DNA of 64,000 nucleotides from Brevibacterium iodinum ATCC 49514 (GCF_900169265.1 NZ_FXYX01000001.1:544029-608028); one strand, 5' to 3'; numbered from the stretch's first letter, positions 16,898-25,818 are shown. A program made the numbers and translations. Notes: generated by a model not told the origin, from the letters alone.

Positions 16898-17659
16898 ATG
16901 CTTGCCAACCCCCGCGAAGGCCAGCCGATCTGGATCGACTATGTCTGTCAGGACTTCGAGGCCGCCCAGAACTTCTACACTCAGCTCTTCGACTGGGAAT
17001 TCACCGACATGGGTGAGGACTTCGGCCACTACAACATGATCACGAAGGACGGAGGCAACGTCGGCGGCGCCATGCGAGCAATGAACATGGACGGCACTCC
17101 GAGTCCGGAGATGCCCACGGTCTGGTCGACCTACCTGCACACTGGGGACATCGCCGGAACCCACCAGGCAGCTCTGGCTGCTGGGGCAGCCGATGTCGTC
17201 GGCCCGATGCCGGTCGGCCCGCTCGGCCAGATGGCCGTCGTCGTCGATCCGACGGGTTCGCCTATCGGCATGTGGCAGCCCGGAGAGTTCTCCGGCTTTG
17301 ACACTCCGCTCACTCCGGGAACCCCCGTATGGTTCGAACTCATGACGACGAACTACCAGGCTGCGAACGAGTTCTACGGCAACGTCTTCTCATTCGACAT
17401 CGTCCCTATGGAGGGCTTCCCGTACTCGACGCACGGCGACGGTGACGCGGCTGTGGCCGGAATCTGTGACGCCAGCGAGTGGGCACAGAATTCCTATTGG
17501 CGCACCTACTTCAACGTCGAGGACGCCGATGCCTCGTCAGCGAAGGTGACCGAGCTCGGCGGCAAGGTGCTCGCCGGTCCCGAAGACTCCCCGCACGGAC
17601 GCATCGTCACGGTCACCGATCCGGAGGGCGCGACGTTCCAGCTTCAGCAGAATCTGTGA
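16898..17659 (+). CDS. Double-VOC (glyoxalase/dioxygenase fold) protein
   Basis: 253 residues with two tandem VOC modules. The first (about 8-125) begins GQPIWIDYVCQDFEAAQNFY and ends VVDPTGSPIGMWQPG; the second (about 135-253) begins GTPVWFELMTTNYQAANEFY and ends VTDPEGATFQLQQ. Such pairs form one metal-binding cup from two halves. The family includes dioxygenases, resistance proteins and stand-alone proteins of unknown role, and nothing here picks a substrate. AGAGGAGA precedes the ATG. Confidence 0.85.
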   Translation: MLANPREGQPIWIDYVCQDFEAAQNFYTQLFDWEFTDMGEDFGHYNMITKDGGNVGGAMRAMNMDGTPSPEMPTVWSTYLHTGDIAGTHQAALAAGAADVVGPMPVGPLGQMAVVVDPTGSPIGMWQPGEFSGFDTPLTPGTPVWFELMTTNYQAANEFYGNVFSFDIVPMEGFPYSTHGDGDAAVAGICDASEWAQNSYWRTYFNVEDADASSAKVTELGGKVLAGPEDSPHGRIVTVTDPEGATFQLQQNL

Positions 17660-17758
17660 CCGTCACCAATCGATGTGATCCGCTGCGGCGCCGATCTCCT
17701 CAAGCCGCAGGCTGAGGAATCGTCGCCGCAGCGGTCTTCCCTGTCGTGCTCCGCGACC

Positions 17759-19897
17759 TCAGGCCCGGAGTGCAAGGGCAAATGGCAGCACCGAGGTGGC
17801 TCCCGCCTTGCGCAGCAATCGTGCACAGACCGTCATCGTCCACCGTGAGACGACCTCGTCGTCGACGAGCAGCACCGATTTCCCGGCCACTGCCTCCTCG
17901 ACCTCCGGTGGAACAACGAAGGCTTCGTAGAGGTCCTTGACGCGGAAGGCACTGTTGACATCAGGTGTGCCATGGTCGCCGACCTGCAGAAGCTCACCAC
18001 CGTCCACAAGTCGGCCGGCCGCGGCGAGATTCGCGGCCAGAGACCGCACCGTCACAGGACGGCGATTGCTCGGGATCGATACGACCACCTCGGGCCGTGT
18101 TTTCCAATCCCACTGAGCCAGGACTTCAAGACACCACTTGCCGATCTGACCGGGCACCTCGGCGTCGGGAGCATCAGGGGCGAGAAACGAGCGCAGACTC
18201 TGCCCCTGACCAAGGTCGGACAGGCGGGCGATCGCACGTCCTTCATCGGCGAGCTCTTCTGCCGGGATCCGGCCCTTGAGCGGGACGCCGATGTTGGCCA
18301 GGCCGCTGGGCCAGGTGCTGCGCGGCTCGATCGGCAAACCGATCTTGTGCAGGTTTCCGGCCGCCGCTTGGCGCTGTTCGTCGGAGATCTCGGCGGAGAA
18401 CCACACTCCCGCACAGTTGTCGCAGCGGCCGCACGGCTGCGGGTCGGGATCGTCGAGCTGCCGGATGAGGAACTCCATCCTGCACTGCCCGGTCGCCTCA
18501 TAATCGAGCATGGCCTGGGCCTCTTCGGCCCGGACGGCTGCGACCTTCTCATAGCGTTCCCGGTCATAGGTCCACCCCAGCCCGGTTGAGACGTATCCGC
18601 CCTTGATCTTCGATACTGCGTCTTCGACTTCGAGGGTCTTGAGCAGCAGGTTGAGTCGGGAGCGTTTGGTTCCGACCAGGGTCTCCAAGCGGGCCACGGA
18701 CAGGGGGCCGTCCGCCTCGGCGAGGGCTGCGAGCACGGCATTCGCATCATCCTGGTTGGGCATCGACGCGGTCGCGAAGTACTCCCAGATCTGTTCGTCT
18801 TCCGCACCGGGCAGCAGGAGGACGTCGGCGGAGTCCGTGGCGCGCCCGGCGCGACCGACCTGCTGGTAGTACGCCACGGCTGAGGAGGGCGCGCCGAGGT
18901 GGATGACGAATCCGAGGTCGGGTTTGTCGAATCCCATGCCCAGCGCCGAGGTGGCCACCAGCGCCTTGAGTTGGTTGTCCTTGAGCTGCTGCTCGAGTTC
19001 CGCGCGTTCTTCGGCATCAGTCCGGCCCGTATAAGCGCGGACCTCGTGGCCTTGTTCGCGCAGCATTCGGGTGATGTCCTCGGCGGCGGAGACTGTAAGC
19101 GTGTAGACGATTCCGGACCCGGTGAAGTCGTTCAGGTGCGAGGCCAGCCAGGCGATGCGGGCGCTGGCGTCGAGGCCTGGGAGGACGCCGAGGCGCAGGG
19201 AATCCCGGGCGAGTTCTCCGCGGACGACTGTGGTGTCGTCGCCGAGCTGTTCGGCGACGTCGGCGACGACGCGGGAGTTCGCGGTCGCGGTCGTCGCGAG
19301 TACCGGGGTGTCACGTGGCAGTTCGGACAGAATCCGGCCGATGCGGCGGTAGTCGGGACGGAAATCGTGGCCCCAATCGGAGATGCAGTGGGCTTCGTCG
19401 ACGACAATGAGGCCGAGGAAGGCCAGCAGCTGCGGCAGCACTTCATCGCGGAACTGCGGATTGTTCAGCCTCTCCGGGGAGACGAGGAGAACGTCGAGGC
19501 TGCCGGCCTTGAGGTCCTCGAGCACGGAGTCCCATTCGGTGACGTTCGAGGAGTTGAGGCTGGCGGCACGGACTCCGGCACGTTCGGCCGCGGCGATCTG
19601 GTCGCGCATGAGCGCCAGCAGCGGGGAGATGATGAGACTCGGCCCGGTGCCTGAGGCCCGGAGCATCCGAGTGGCCACGAAGTACACCGCGGACTTGCCC
19701 CACCCGGTGCGCTGGACGACGAGGACGCGTTTCTTCGCCTGCACGAGGTCGCGGATGGACTCGAGCTGGCCGTCGCGGAACCGCGCGTTCGGATTCGCGG
19801 TGAGCTCGGCGAGGATGCGCTGCGCCTCGATCGCGAAGCCATCAGGGGTTTCGGGCGACTCGGCAACGGGTGGGGATGTCGGGGTGGATTCCGTCAT
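17759..19897 (-). CDS. recQ: RecQ-type ATP-dependent DNA helicase fused to a phosphoribosyltransferase-like domain
   Basis: 712 residues. Helicase core (about 30-360): Walker A in QRTGWGKSAVY, DEAH box in LIVVDEAHCISDWGHDFRPDYR, motif III TATA, and HLGAPSSAVAYYQQVGRAGR. A zinc knuckle (CRMEFLIRQL...CGRCDNC) follows, as in RecQ. The last 150 residues resemble a ComF-like phosphoribosyltransferase, with VVVSIPSNRRP and VLLVDDEVVSRWTMT; the expected T-G of the PRPP loop is S-R, so catalysis may be lost. RecQ unwinds recombination and repair intermediates in the 3' to 5' direction. A TAGACT -10 box lies six bases before ATG 19897 with no ribosome site, so the transcript is probably leaderless. 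Confidence 0.9.
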   Translation of the reverse strand: MTESTPTSPPVAESPETPDGFAIEAQRILAELTANPNARFRDGQLESIRDLVQAKKRVLVVQRTGWGKSAVYFVATRMLRASGTGPSLIISPLLALMRDQIAAAERAGVRAASLNSSNVTEWDSVLEDLKAGSLDVLLVSPERLNNPQFRDEVLPQLLAFLGLIVVDEAHCISDWGHDFRPDYRRIGRILSELPRDTPVLATTATANSRVVADVAEQLGDDTTVVRGELARDSLRLGVLPGLDASARIAWLASHLNDFTGSGIVYTLTVSAAEDITRMLREQGHEVRAYTGRTDAEERAELEQQLKDNQLKALVATSALGMGFDKPDLGFVIHLGAPSSAVAYYQQVGRAGRATDSADVLLLPGAEDEQIWEYFATASMPNQDDANAVLAALAEADGPLSVARLETLVGTKRSRLNLLLKTLEVEDAVSKIKGGYVSTGLGWTYDRERYEKVAAVRAEEAQAMLDYEATGQCRMEFLIRQLDDPDPQPCGRCDNCAGVWFSAEISDEQRQAAAGNLHKIGLPIEPRSTWPSGLANIGVPLKGRIPAEELADEGRAIARLSDLGQGQSLRSFLAPDAPDAEVPGQIGKWCLEVLAQWDWKTRPEVVVSIPSNRRPVTVRSLAANLAAAGRLVDGGELLQVGDHGTPDVNSAFRVKDLYEAFVVPPEVEEAVAGKSVLLVDDEVVSRWTMTVCARLLRKAGATSVLPFALALRA

Positions 19898-19948
19898 GGT
19901 GCCAGTCTAGGTGGAGGGTGTGACACGACCAGACCGAGCGGCCGTTCC

Positions 19949-20422
19949 TCAGCGCAGCGCCAGCTCGATGCCCAGGGTGGCGAGCACTCCGAAGAGGACG
20001 CCCCAGAGGATGATCGAGATGACCTGCCAGAAGGCCACAACATTGCGGTTGGCACCGAAACCGACCATTGCGGACGAGGTGATCTGCGAAGGCAGGAGTG
20101 TCTGGCCCAGCAGCGAGACTCCCGGCACGCCGAATTTGTCGAACATGCGCTTGAGCCGCTGTCGTTTCGGCTTCCCCTCGACCTCTTTGTTCTTCGTCGC
20201 CTTGTCGCGGATGGCACCGGCCCCGTAGACGAAGGCGAGCATTGAGATGACGTTACCGATGATGGCCATGAGGATGGCGACCACGGGGTGGAGTCCGATC
20301 GCGACGCCGATGACAGCGCCGAAGTACGACTCGACGAAGGGGATGGCCGAGACGAGCAGAATGCCTGCCCACTGCAGCCAGTCGGGGATGTTTCCGGCGA
20401 ATTCCTGCAGACTGTCGATCAT
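19949..20422 (-). CDS. Small multidrug-export-family (PF06695-like) membrane protein
   Basis: 157 residues, four predicted helices: AGILLVSAIPFVESYFGAVIG, VVAILMAIIGNVISMLAFVYG, a basic cytoplasmic loop (about 78-100, KNKEVEGKPKRQRLKRMF), then two C-terminal helices. The PFVESYFGAVIG and GQTLLPSQITSS stretches resemble the Sm_multidrug_ex/DedA-like group. A transport function is predicted but not proven in the family. It diverges from a TetR gene with a dyad between them, so its expression is probably repressed until a ligand is present. AGAAGAAGAGAG precedes the ATG. Confidence 0.75.
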   Translation of the reverse strand: MIDSLQEFAGNIPDWLQWAGILLVSAIPFVESYFGAVIGVAIGLHPVVAILMAIIGNVISMLAFVYGAGAIRDKATKNKEVEGKPKRQRLKRMFDKFGVPGVSLLGQTLLPSQITSSAMVGFGANRNVVAFWQVISIILWGVLFGVLATLGIELALR

Positions 20423-20510
20423 GAGGGCTCTCTCTTCTTCTGTTGGGGTCCTCTGGTCGGGTCAGCACACTGTTCCTGCCGCGCCGTTTCGACGCCTTGG
20501 CACACCGTAC

Positions 20511-20525
20511 TAGTACAACGTACTA
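20511..20525. promoter_or_regulatory. TetR operator TAGTAC-AAC-GTACTA
   Basis: Perfect 6-bp arms with a 3-bp spacer, centred 53 bp upstream of the TetR gene and in the divergent promoter region of the export gene. Size and symmetry are typical for TetR dimers. Confidence 0.65.
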
Positions 20526-20570
20526 TACACTGAGCGAAAGCGTCGTTGTCAATGAAGCGAGGAGTCACGG

Positions 20571-21155
20571 TTGTCGAAGCGAGACGAGATCGTCGCCGCG
20601 GCCATCCGCTTGGCCGAGGGGTCGCAGCCTGGGTATGCGAACCTCAGTGTGCGCGCCGTGGCCAAGGAAGCAGGGGTCGGACCATCGACGCTGCGCTATT
20701 ACTTCCCCACCCAGGCAGACCTCCACGAAGCAGTCGCGAGGCGCTCCATCGACACCGTAGTCAAGGACTTCTCCATCGCTGATGCGAACCGCGACCCGAC
20801 CGACCGGCTCTATGAGTGCTGCGCCCAGTTCCTGCCGACCCATGAGCATCGAGATGTGCAGCTCGAAACCTGGTTCTCCATGCACCTGCATGCCCTCGGG
20901 GCAGAGAAGAGGGCAGTCTCTCGGCGCCTCCTCGAACACGGTCACCGCGTCACTTACGACAGCCTGCATCGCTGGCTGAATCTGCTCGCCGAGGAGGGGC
21001 ATCTCGACCCCACCGAGGTGGCTCCGACCGCTACAGCGCTCTTCACCACCGTCGACGGCATCGCCCTGCACTCGATCATCTCGCCCGAGACCATGACCGT
21101 CGACGCCGCACATGAGCAGGTCAAGTGGACGATCAGCAAGCTCCTCAGCTCCTGA
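20571..21155 (+). CDS. TetR-family regulator
   Basis: 194 residues starting at TTG 20571, chosen because GCGAGGAG lies seven bases upstream and the protein then begins SKRDEIVAAAIRLAEGS, a normal TetR start. The HTH (about 25-46) reads VRAVAKEAGVGPSTLRYYFPTQADL. The C-terminal domain has no recognisable ligand signature; LFTTVDGIALHSI is typical of the fold. It likely represses the divergent membrane protein and itself through the TAGTAC dyad. Confidence 0.88.
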   Translation: MSKRDEIVAAAIRLAEGSQPGYANLSVRAVAKEAGVGPSTLRYYFPTQADLHEAVARRSIDTVVKDFSIADANRDPTDRLYECCAQFLPTHEHRDVQLETWFSMHLHALGAEKRAVSRRLLEHGHRVTYDSLHRWLNLLAEEGHLDPTEVAPTATALFTTVDGIALHSIISPETMTVDAAHEQVKWTISKLLSS

Positions 21156-21192
21156 GCGGATCAACAGAGGGCAGTTCAGCTCCACCCCCGAA

Positions 21193-22092
21193 TCACCGCA
21201 TGTCGGCGGCAGCGCGGCGCAGCGCGCCGGTCAGGCGAGAGAGCTTGTCCGAGGCCAGAGTCCAGTGGTGCCAGTACAGCGGGACGTCGATATGCGGCTC
21301 GGAACCGATCTCGACGAGGTCGGATTCGAGACCGTCGAGCTGCATGACCGGAACCATCCCCCAACCGAGGCCCGCTTCTACCGCGGCTGCGAACTCCGCC
21401 GATCCCGGCACGACCGACATCGGCGGCCGCCGGTCGACACCGCAGCGGCGGAGGAACTCGAACTGCAGGTCGTCGTCCTGTCCGAAATTCACCATCGGCA
21501 ACCTGGTCAGATCCGCCTCGGTGCCGGTGGAATGTCGATCAAAGAGGGAGCGTTCGGCCACGGCGGTGTAGCGCATCGTCCCGAGCTCGGCGACCGTCGT
21601 CCCGTACCCGCCGGTCGCCGTCGAGGTGATCGTGCCGAGCACCTCCCCCGAGGCCAAGAGCGGCAGCGCTTTGTCCTGGTCGACCATCTCGATGCGGAGG
21701 ACGACGTCATCCCAGCCGGCCGCCTCGGCGAAGATCGGGCGGAACCACGTCGCCATCGAATCGGCGTTCACACCCATCCGAAGTACGGTGGGCTCGCTCC
21801 GCCCCGCACCGGATCCGCCCGCACCGAGGGAGTCGGCGTCGATGCCGTGCAGCCGGTCGAGCGCCTCGGACTCGAGCAGCTCGACCTGCCGGGCATAGCG
21901 GAGTATCGCCTGCCCTGCCTCGGTGACGATGATCGGATTCGTTCGTCGGATGAGCACCTGCCCGAGGCGGGACTCGAGTGTGCGGATGCGCTGACTCGCC
22001 GCCGAGGCAGTGATGCCGAGGACGAAGGCCGCACCCTCGACGGTGCCTTCGTCGACAGCGGCGGCGAGCGCTTTGACGTGATCGATGTTCAT
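21193..22092 (-). CDS. lysG: LysR-family regulator of lysine export (LysG/ArgP type)
   Basis: 299 residues from ATG 22092; upstream in-frame codons exist but this start gives the family's usual MNIDHVKALAAAVDEGTVEGA. The winged helix (6-60) reads AAFVLGITASAASQRIRTLESRLG. The effector domain (about 90-299) matches ArgP/LysG length. In Corynebacterium LysG activates lysE when basic amino acids accumulate. Here the gene diverges from lysE across a 70-bp gap that holds a T-N11-A palindrome, as expected for this pair. Confidence 0.9.
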   Translation of the reverse strand: MNIDHVKALAAAVDEGTVEGAAFVLGITASAASQRIRTLESRLGQVLIRRTNPIIVTEAGQAILRYARQVELLESEALDRLHGIDADSLGAGGSGAGRSEPTVLRMGVNADSMATWFRPIFAEAAGWDDVVLRIEMVDQDKALPLLASGEVLGTITSTATGGYGTTVAELGTMRYTAVAERSLFDRHSTGTEADLTRLPMVNFGQDDDLQFEFLRRCGVDRRPPMSVVPGSAEFAAAVEAGLGWGMVPVMQLDGLESDLVEIGSEPHIDVPLYWHHWTLASDKLSRLTGALRRAAADMR

Positions 22093-22102
22093 GAAGCAAT
22101 TG

Positions 22103-22115
22103 TGCATCAGATGCA
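22103..22115. promoter_or_regulatory. LysR-type T-N11-A palindrome between lysG and lysE
   Basis: TGCATC-A-GATGCA is perfectly symmetric and fits the LysR consensus T-N11-A. It lies 11 bp upstream of the lysG start and about 48 bp before lysE, suited to autorepression of lysG and activation of lysE. Confidence 0.65.
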
Positions 22116-22162
22116 TATTCTGTTGTTTTTCTTCTGATCGGTCGGTCTCTAATGTTGAGTCC

Positions 22163-22762
22163 GTGCTCACTCATCTCGTCACCGGACTCCTCACCGGCTG
22201 GTCCCTCATCATCGCCGTCGGCCCGCAGAACGCACTCCTGCTGCGGCAGGGGATCCGGCGCGAGCACCTCGGCGTCGTCGTCGCCATCTGCATCGTCGCC
22301 GACGTACTGCTCATCGCAGCGGGCACGGTGGGGATCGGGGCGATCGTTCTGCTCGCGCCGTGGGCGCTCGAAGTCCTGCGCTGGCTGGGTGTGGCCTACC
22401 TGCTGTGGTTCGCGTGGACGAGCCTGAAATCGGCTCGCGATGCCACCGGACTGAAGGCGGACACTCATCAGCGGTCCCTCAAATCCATCATCGTCACCAC
22501 TCTGGCGCTGACGTTCCTCAACCCCGGCGTCTACATCGACACCGTCGTCATGCTCGGCAATCTCGCGAATCAGCAGGGTCCGGACGGGGTGTGGCCGTTC
22601 ACATTCGGGGCAATGCTCGGCTCGATCAGCTGGTTCCTCGTCATCGGCTACGGCGCCCGTGGGCTCTCCCGTTACTTGGGGCGGCCGCGAGTCTGGCAGG
22701 TCCTCGACGTCATCATCGCCGTCGTGCTCGTACTGCTGGCCGCGCGGCTGGCGCTGGGGTAG
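22163..22762 (+). CDS. lysE: L-lysine/basic amino acid exporter, LysE family
   Basis: 199 residues from GTG 22163. This start is chosen because the residues before it are not membrane-like and the family begins with a hydrophobic helix; a TCTAAT box lies ten bases upstream, suggesting a very short or absent leader. LysE features: LLTGWSLIIAVGPQNALLLRQG, then VADVLLIAAGTVG, TLALTFLNPGVYID and a C-terminal helix. It exports lysine and arginine and protects the cell when peptides supply excess basic amino acids. Confidence 0.92.
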   Translation: MLTHLVTGLLTGWSLIIAVGPQNALLLRQGIRREHLGVVVAICIVADVLLIAAGTVGIGAIVLLAPWALEVLRWLGVAYLLWFAWTSLKSARDATGLKADTHQRSLKSIIVTTLALTFLNPGVYIDTVVMLGNLANQQGPDGVWPFTFGAMLGSISWFLVIGYGARGLSRYLGRPRVWQVLDVIIAVVLVLLAARLALG

Positions 22763-22790
22763 CGGGGAGTCTCCGCGGTGGGAGCTGGAG

Positions 22791-23279
22791 GTGCGCGATC
22801 ACGTCGAGGCTCCTCCCGAGCTGAGCGAACACCTGCAGATCGTCCGTGGAGCGACGACGAATCGCAGCGGATTCTTCCTTCGCGCTGAAACGATGCACGA
22901 CAACATGGCCTATCTCATGAGCGTCGGTTCGGTGCGCGGCCATCACTATGCGCAGCGCTCGCACGGCGAGATATTCGTCGACATGCTCACAAGCCGTTTC
23001 ATGGAGCTGGGACTGTGGATCCTCGACGAGCCGGAGAGCGCCCTGTCGTTCACGGCCTCGCTGACTCTTCTTCAGCTCATCCGCCAACGCCAGCGGAAGG
23101 GCCTGCAGACCGTCATGGCCACCCACTCCCCCGTCCTCGCCCGAGCCGACAACGCGAAGATCGTCGAGGTCGGCGACTGGGGACTGCACGAATCTGCATG
23201 GGAGGGCCTCGACATGGTCGATCACTGGCGCCGCTTCCTCCACGACCCGCAGCGATACCTGCGCTACCTCGACGACTGA
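22791..23279 (+). pseudogene. C-terminal piece of an AAA/ABC-like ATPase
   Basis: The frame carries FFLRAETMHDNMAYL, SHGEIFVDML, a Walker B in LWILDEPESALSF, and the switch histidine in VMATHSPVL, then a family-typical end HWRRFLHDPQRYLRYLDD. These belong to a class of about 240-260-residue stand-alone ATPases with an N-terminal GxxGxGKS motif. Here the N-terminal third, with Walker A, is missing: the recognisable sequence starts directly after the lysE stop, and no good ribosome site is present. Probably a deletion remnant; GTG 22791 is only the first possible in-frame start. Confidence 0.7.
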
Positions 23280-23601
23280 ACTGCCGCCTACGCCCGCGAT
23301 GCCGGCGACGACCCCGCTCCTTGCTCTGCTGACACGCGCAGCTTGCACCTGGGAGGGCCCCAACACCGCGGCGGCGCCTGCTCGAGCACTTCCCCACTGG
23401 ATTTCGCTGAATTGCTGGGTCGATCCGCGGCGTTTCACGCCGTAGAAACACCGCGGATCGACCTAACAATGCGCCGACAGCTCTGGCACCCGCAACTGGC
23501 CACGCCCGCGCTGCGATCAGGCCTGTAGTTCGCAGCAGCCCTGTGTCCCGCAACAACTCTGCAGCCCGAACCCCAAGGCACGATCCCGCAATCGGCCCGG
23601 C
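23280..23601. other. Intergenic region between converging genes
   Basis: No gene recognised. It contains the long hairpin at 23418-23463 described separately; the rest is unremarkable. Confidence 0.5.
23418..23463. terminator. Long hairpin with perfect 13-bp stem
   Basis: GGTCGATCCGCGG pairs perfectly with CCGCGGATCGACC across 20 bases, within which TTTC and GAAA can pair again. It stands between converging genes and can act as a bidirectional terminator; its size and nested symmetry also suit a dispersed palindromic repeat. Confidence 0.55.
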
Positions 23602-25779
23602 CTACAGCTGCAGGCTGGGGTGCAGCTGAGTGAGGGTGACCATACGCTTGCGGCTGCAGACCACGGTTGTGGCGACCAGGGAGATTGCAGTCATCAGCAA
23701 CAACACCACGGCCGCTTGCGCTGCGATGAACATGTCGCCACCGGCAACCAGGGTGCGCAGACCGTTGACCGCGTGCGTCATCGGCAGGAACGGCGAGATG
23801 ATCTGGAAGATCTTCGGTGCCGTCTCCACCGGATAGGTTCCGCCCGCCGAAGCGATCTGCAGCATCAGCAGGACCAGGGCGATCAGTCTGCCGACACCGC
23901 CCAAGGCCGCGACACATAACTGGTGCACGGAGTGGAAACATGCCGCTGCGAGCATCGAGAACAGCAGAGTCCACAGCCACGCTCCCGCCGAAAAGTCCAA
24001 GGCGAAGGTGAGGATCGCATAGAGAACTGCGACCTGGGCGATGCCGAAGAGCAGCCCGGGAACGTAGCCGGCCCAGGCGATCCGCGACGAGGTCGCCGAT
24101 GAGAACAACGCCCGATATGGAATGGCGTTGATGACCATATAGGTGATCATTCCGCCGATCCACAGGGCCAAGGAGACGAAGAATGCGGACAGTCCCTCGC
24201 CATAGGCGTCGACGGCGTTGTCCTTGACCTTGTCCGCGTCAACGGGAACAGCTACGACATCCGAACGATTCTCCCGATCCTTCTTGTCGTAGGTCGGGAT
24301 CTGCTCGAGTCCCTTCTGCAGACCATCGGCGAGTTCGCCGGAGCCGTCATCGAGTTTGCCAGCGCCCTTGTCGAGTTCGGTCGACCCGTCAACGAGCTGT
24401 TCCGAACCGTCCTTGAGATCACCGGCTCCGTCCTTAGCCTTCGCCGTGCCGTCCTTGAGCTGGACGGCACCGTCATGGAGGTCACCAGCTCCCTTGGCGA
24501 GCTTTCCCGCACCTGCGTCGAGCTTGATCAGCCCGGAGTGGAGGTCGTCGGCACCGGTCGCGACCTTCTGCGCTCCGTCGTCGAGCTGACCGATCTTCTT
24601 ATCCGCCGTGCGGATCTTGTCCATCACCCCGTCGACCGCGTCGGTCAGCTTGTCCTCGAGGCTCTTAGCCTTATCCTTGGCATCCGAGGCGCGCTTGTGC
24701 GCGGAATCGAGGTCCTCGCCGAGGCCGTTGGCATCCTCGGCGAGCTTCTTGACGTTCGGGTCGTCCGGATAGTCCTCCTGCAGCTGCTTGATCCGGTCGT
24801 CCATGTCCCCTCGCACGGTGGTTCGGGCATCGTCGAAGTCCCCTTCGGCGCGCTCGAGCTTGGGGCGGGCCCCATCGACGACGTCATCGGCCTTTCGTTT
24901 GACATCCTCGGCCTTCCTCGTGGCCTCGTCGGCGGTATCACGCAGCTCCGAGGTGCCGTCGGCGACCTGCCCTGCGCCGTCGGCGAGTTTCTTCGAACCG
25001 TTCTTCGCCTCTGTGGTGGATTTGGCCAGGGTGTCGGCACCGTCGGCAAGGTCGCCGCTGCCTTTCTTCAATTCACCTGCGCCCTTATCGAGGTCGATGA
25101 GCCCGGTCTGCAGGGTTCCGATGCCCTTGTCGAGCTTCGTCGTCCCACCGACGAGTTCGCCGGTACCGTCGTGGAGTTGGCCTGCTCCGTCGTGCAGTTC
25201 GGCCGCACCGTCTGCAGCCTTCTCCGTCTCGGAGTGGATATCGTTGAATCCGAGATACACCTGGTTGACGTACTCGGCGGTCGTCGTCTTACTCAGTCCA
25301 TCCTTGATCTCGGAGAGGATGGTCCCGGCCATCTGCCCGACGATGAAGTTGTGGGCGTCGTCGGTGCGCAGCCGCAGCCCTGCCTGCTCCGGATCGTCAC
25401 CGCCGGTCGACACGAGCATCTCGGAGAAGTCCGAGGGGATCTCGAGGACCGCGAAGTACTTCCCTTCAGCCAGCCCCTCGTCGGCTTCTTTCTGGCTGGT
25501 CTCCTGCCAGTCGAATCCGCCTTCGCCCTTCGGCGTGATCTCGTCAACGAGTTCCTGACCGGCGTCGAGCTTCTCTCCGTCCGAGTCGGGCTTCTCGGCG
25601 CCGGTATCCTCGTTGACGATCGCTGCCTGCAGCTTGTCGAGGTGCCCGGCCGGGTCCCAATTCGAGGCCAGGTAGAGCCCACCGTAGATCGACGGGATGA
25701 CGATGATGACGATCATCGCCAAGCGCGTGATCGTGTGGCGTTTGAATCGTGAGAGTTCTAACCAGGGCAGGGAGAACAT
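23602..25779 (-). CDS. YhgE/Pip-domain membrane protein
   Basis: 725 residues. An N-terminal helix (about 20-40, LAMIVIIVIPSIYGGLYLAS) is followed by NWDPAGHLDKLQAAIVNEDTG, the YhgE/Pip start signature. An extracytoplasmic region to about residue 510 has many LxDGAxxLxxG repeats that probably form a long helical stalk. The C-terminus has about five or six helices (from about 530). Members include the Lactococcus phage-infection protein Pip and type VII-linked EsaA-like proteins; several pair with ABC ATPases. The ATPase gene lies directly upstream on the same strand, so the two probably form an export or cell-surface complex. Confidence 0.85.
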   Translation of the reverse strand: MFSLPWLELSRFKRHTITRLAMIVIIVIPSIYGGLYLASNWDPAGHLDKLQAAIVNEDTGAEKPDSDGEKLDAGQELVDEITPKGEGGFDWQETSQKEADEGLAEGKYFAVLEIPSDFSEMLVSTGGDDPEQAGLRLRTDDAHNFIVGQMAGTILSEIKDGLSKTTTAEYVNQVYLGFNDIHSETEKAADGAAELHDGAGQLHDGTGELVGGTTKLDKGIGTLQTGLIDLDKGAGELKKGSGDLADGADTLAKSTTEAKNGSKKLADGAGQVADGTSELRDTADEATRKAEDVKRKADDVVDGARPKLERAEGDFDDARTTVRGDMDDRIKQLQEDYPDDPNVKKLAEDANGLGEDLDSAHKRASDAKDKAKSLEDKLTDAVDGVMDKIRTADKKIGQLDDGAQKVATGADDLHSGLIKLDAGAGKLAKGAGDLHDGAVQLKDGTAKAKDGAGDLKDGSEQLVDGSTELDKGAGKLDDGSGELADGLQKGLEQIPTYDKKDRENRSDVVAVPVDADKVKDNAVDAYGEGLSAFFVSLALWIGGMITYMVINAIPYRALFSSATSSRIAWAGYVPGLLFGIAQVAVLYAILTFALDFSAGAWLWTLLFSMLAAACFHSVHQLCVAALGGVGRLIALVLLMLQIASAGGTYPVETAPKIFQIISPFLPMTHAVNGLRTLVAGGDMFIAAQAAVVLLLMTAISLVATTVVCSRKRMVTLTQLHPSLQL

Positions 25780-25818
25780 TCAGGAATCTCCTCGGATTCG
25801 TATACGTGGGCAGGAAGT

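Noticed and set aside
17698..17717. Weak stem CCTCAAGCC/GGCTGAGG between the VOC and recQ genes
   Set aside because: Bulged and without a T-run; not convincing as a terminator.
24300..25200. Repetitive DNA that might be taken for a CRISPR or tandem array
   Set aside because: The repeats are imperfect and in phase with LxDGAxxLxxG protein repeats, so they are coding.
24475..25752. Long forward open frame across the YhgE/Pip gene
   Set aside because: Shadow of the repeat-rich stalk region on the other strand.
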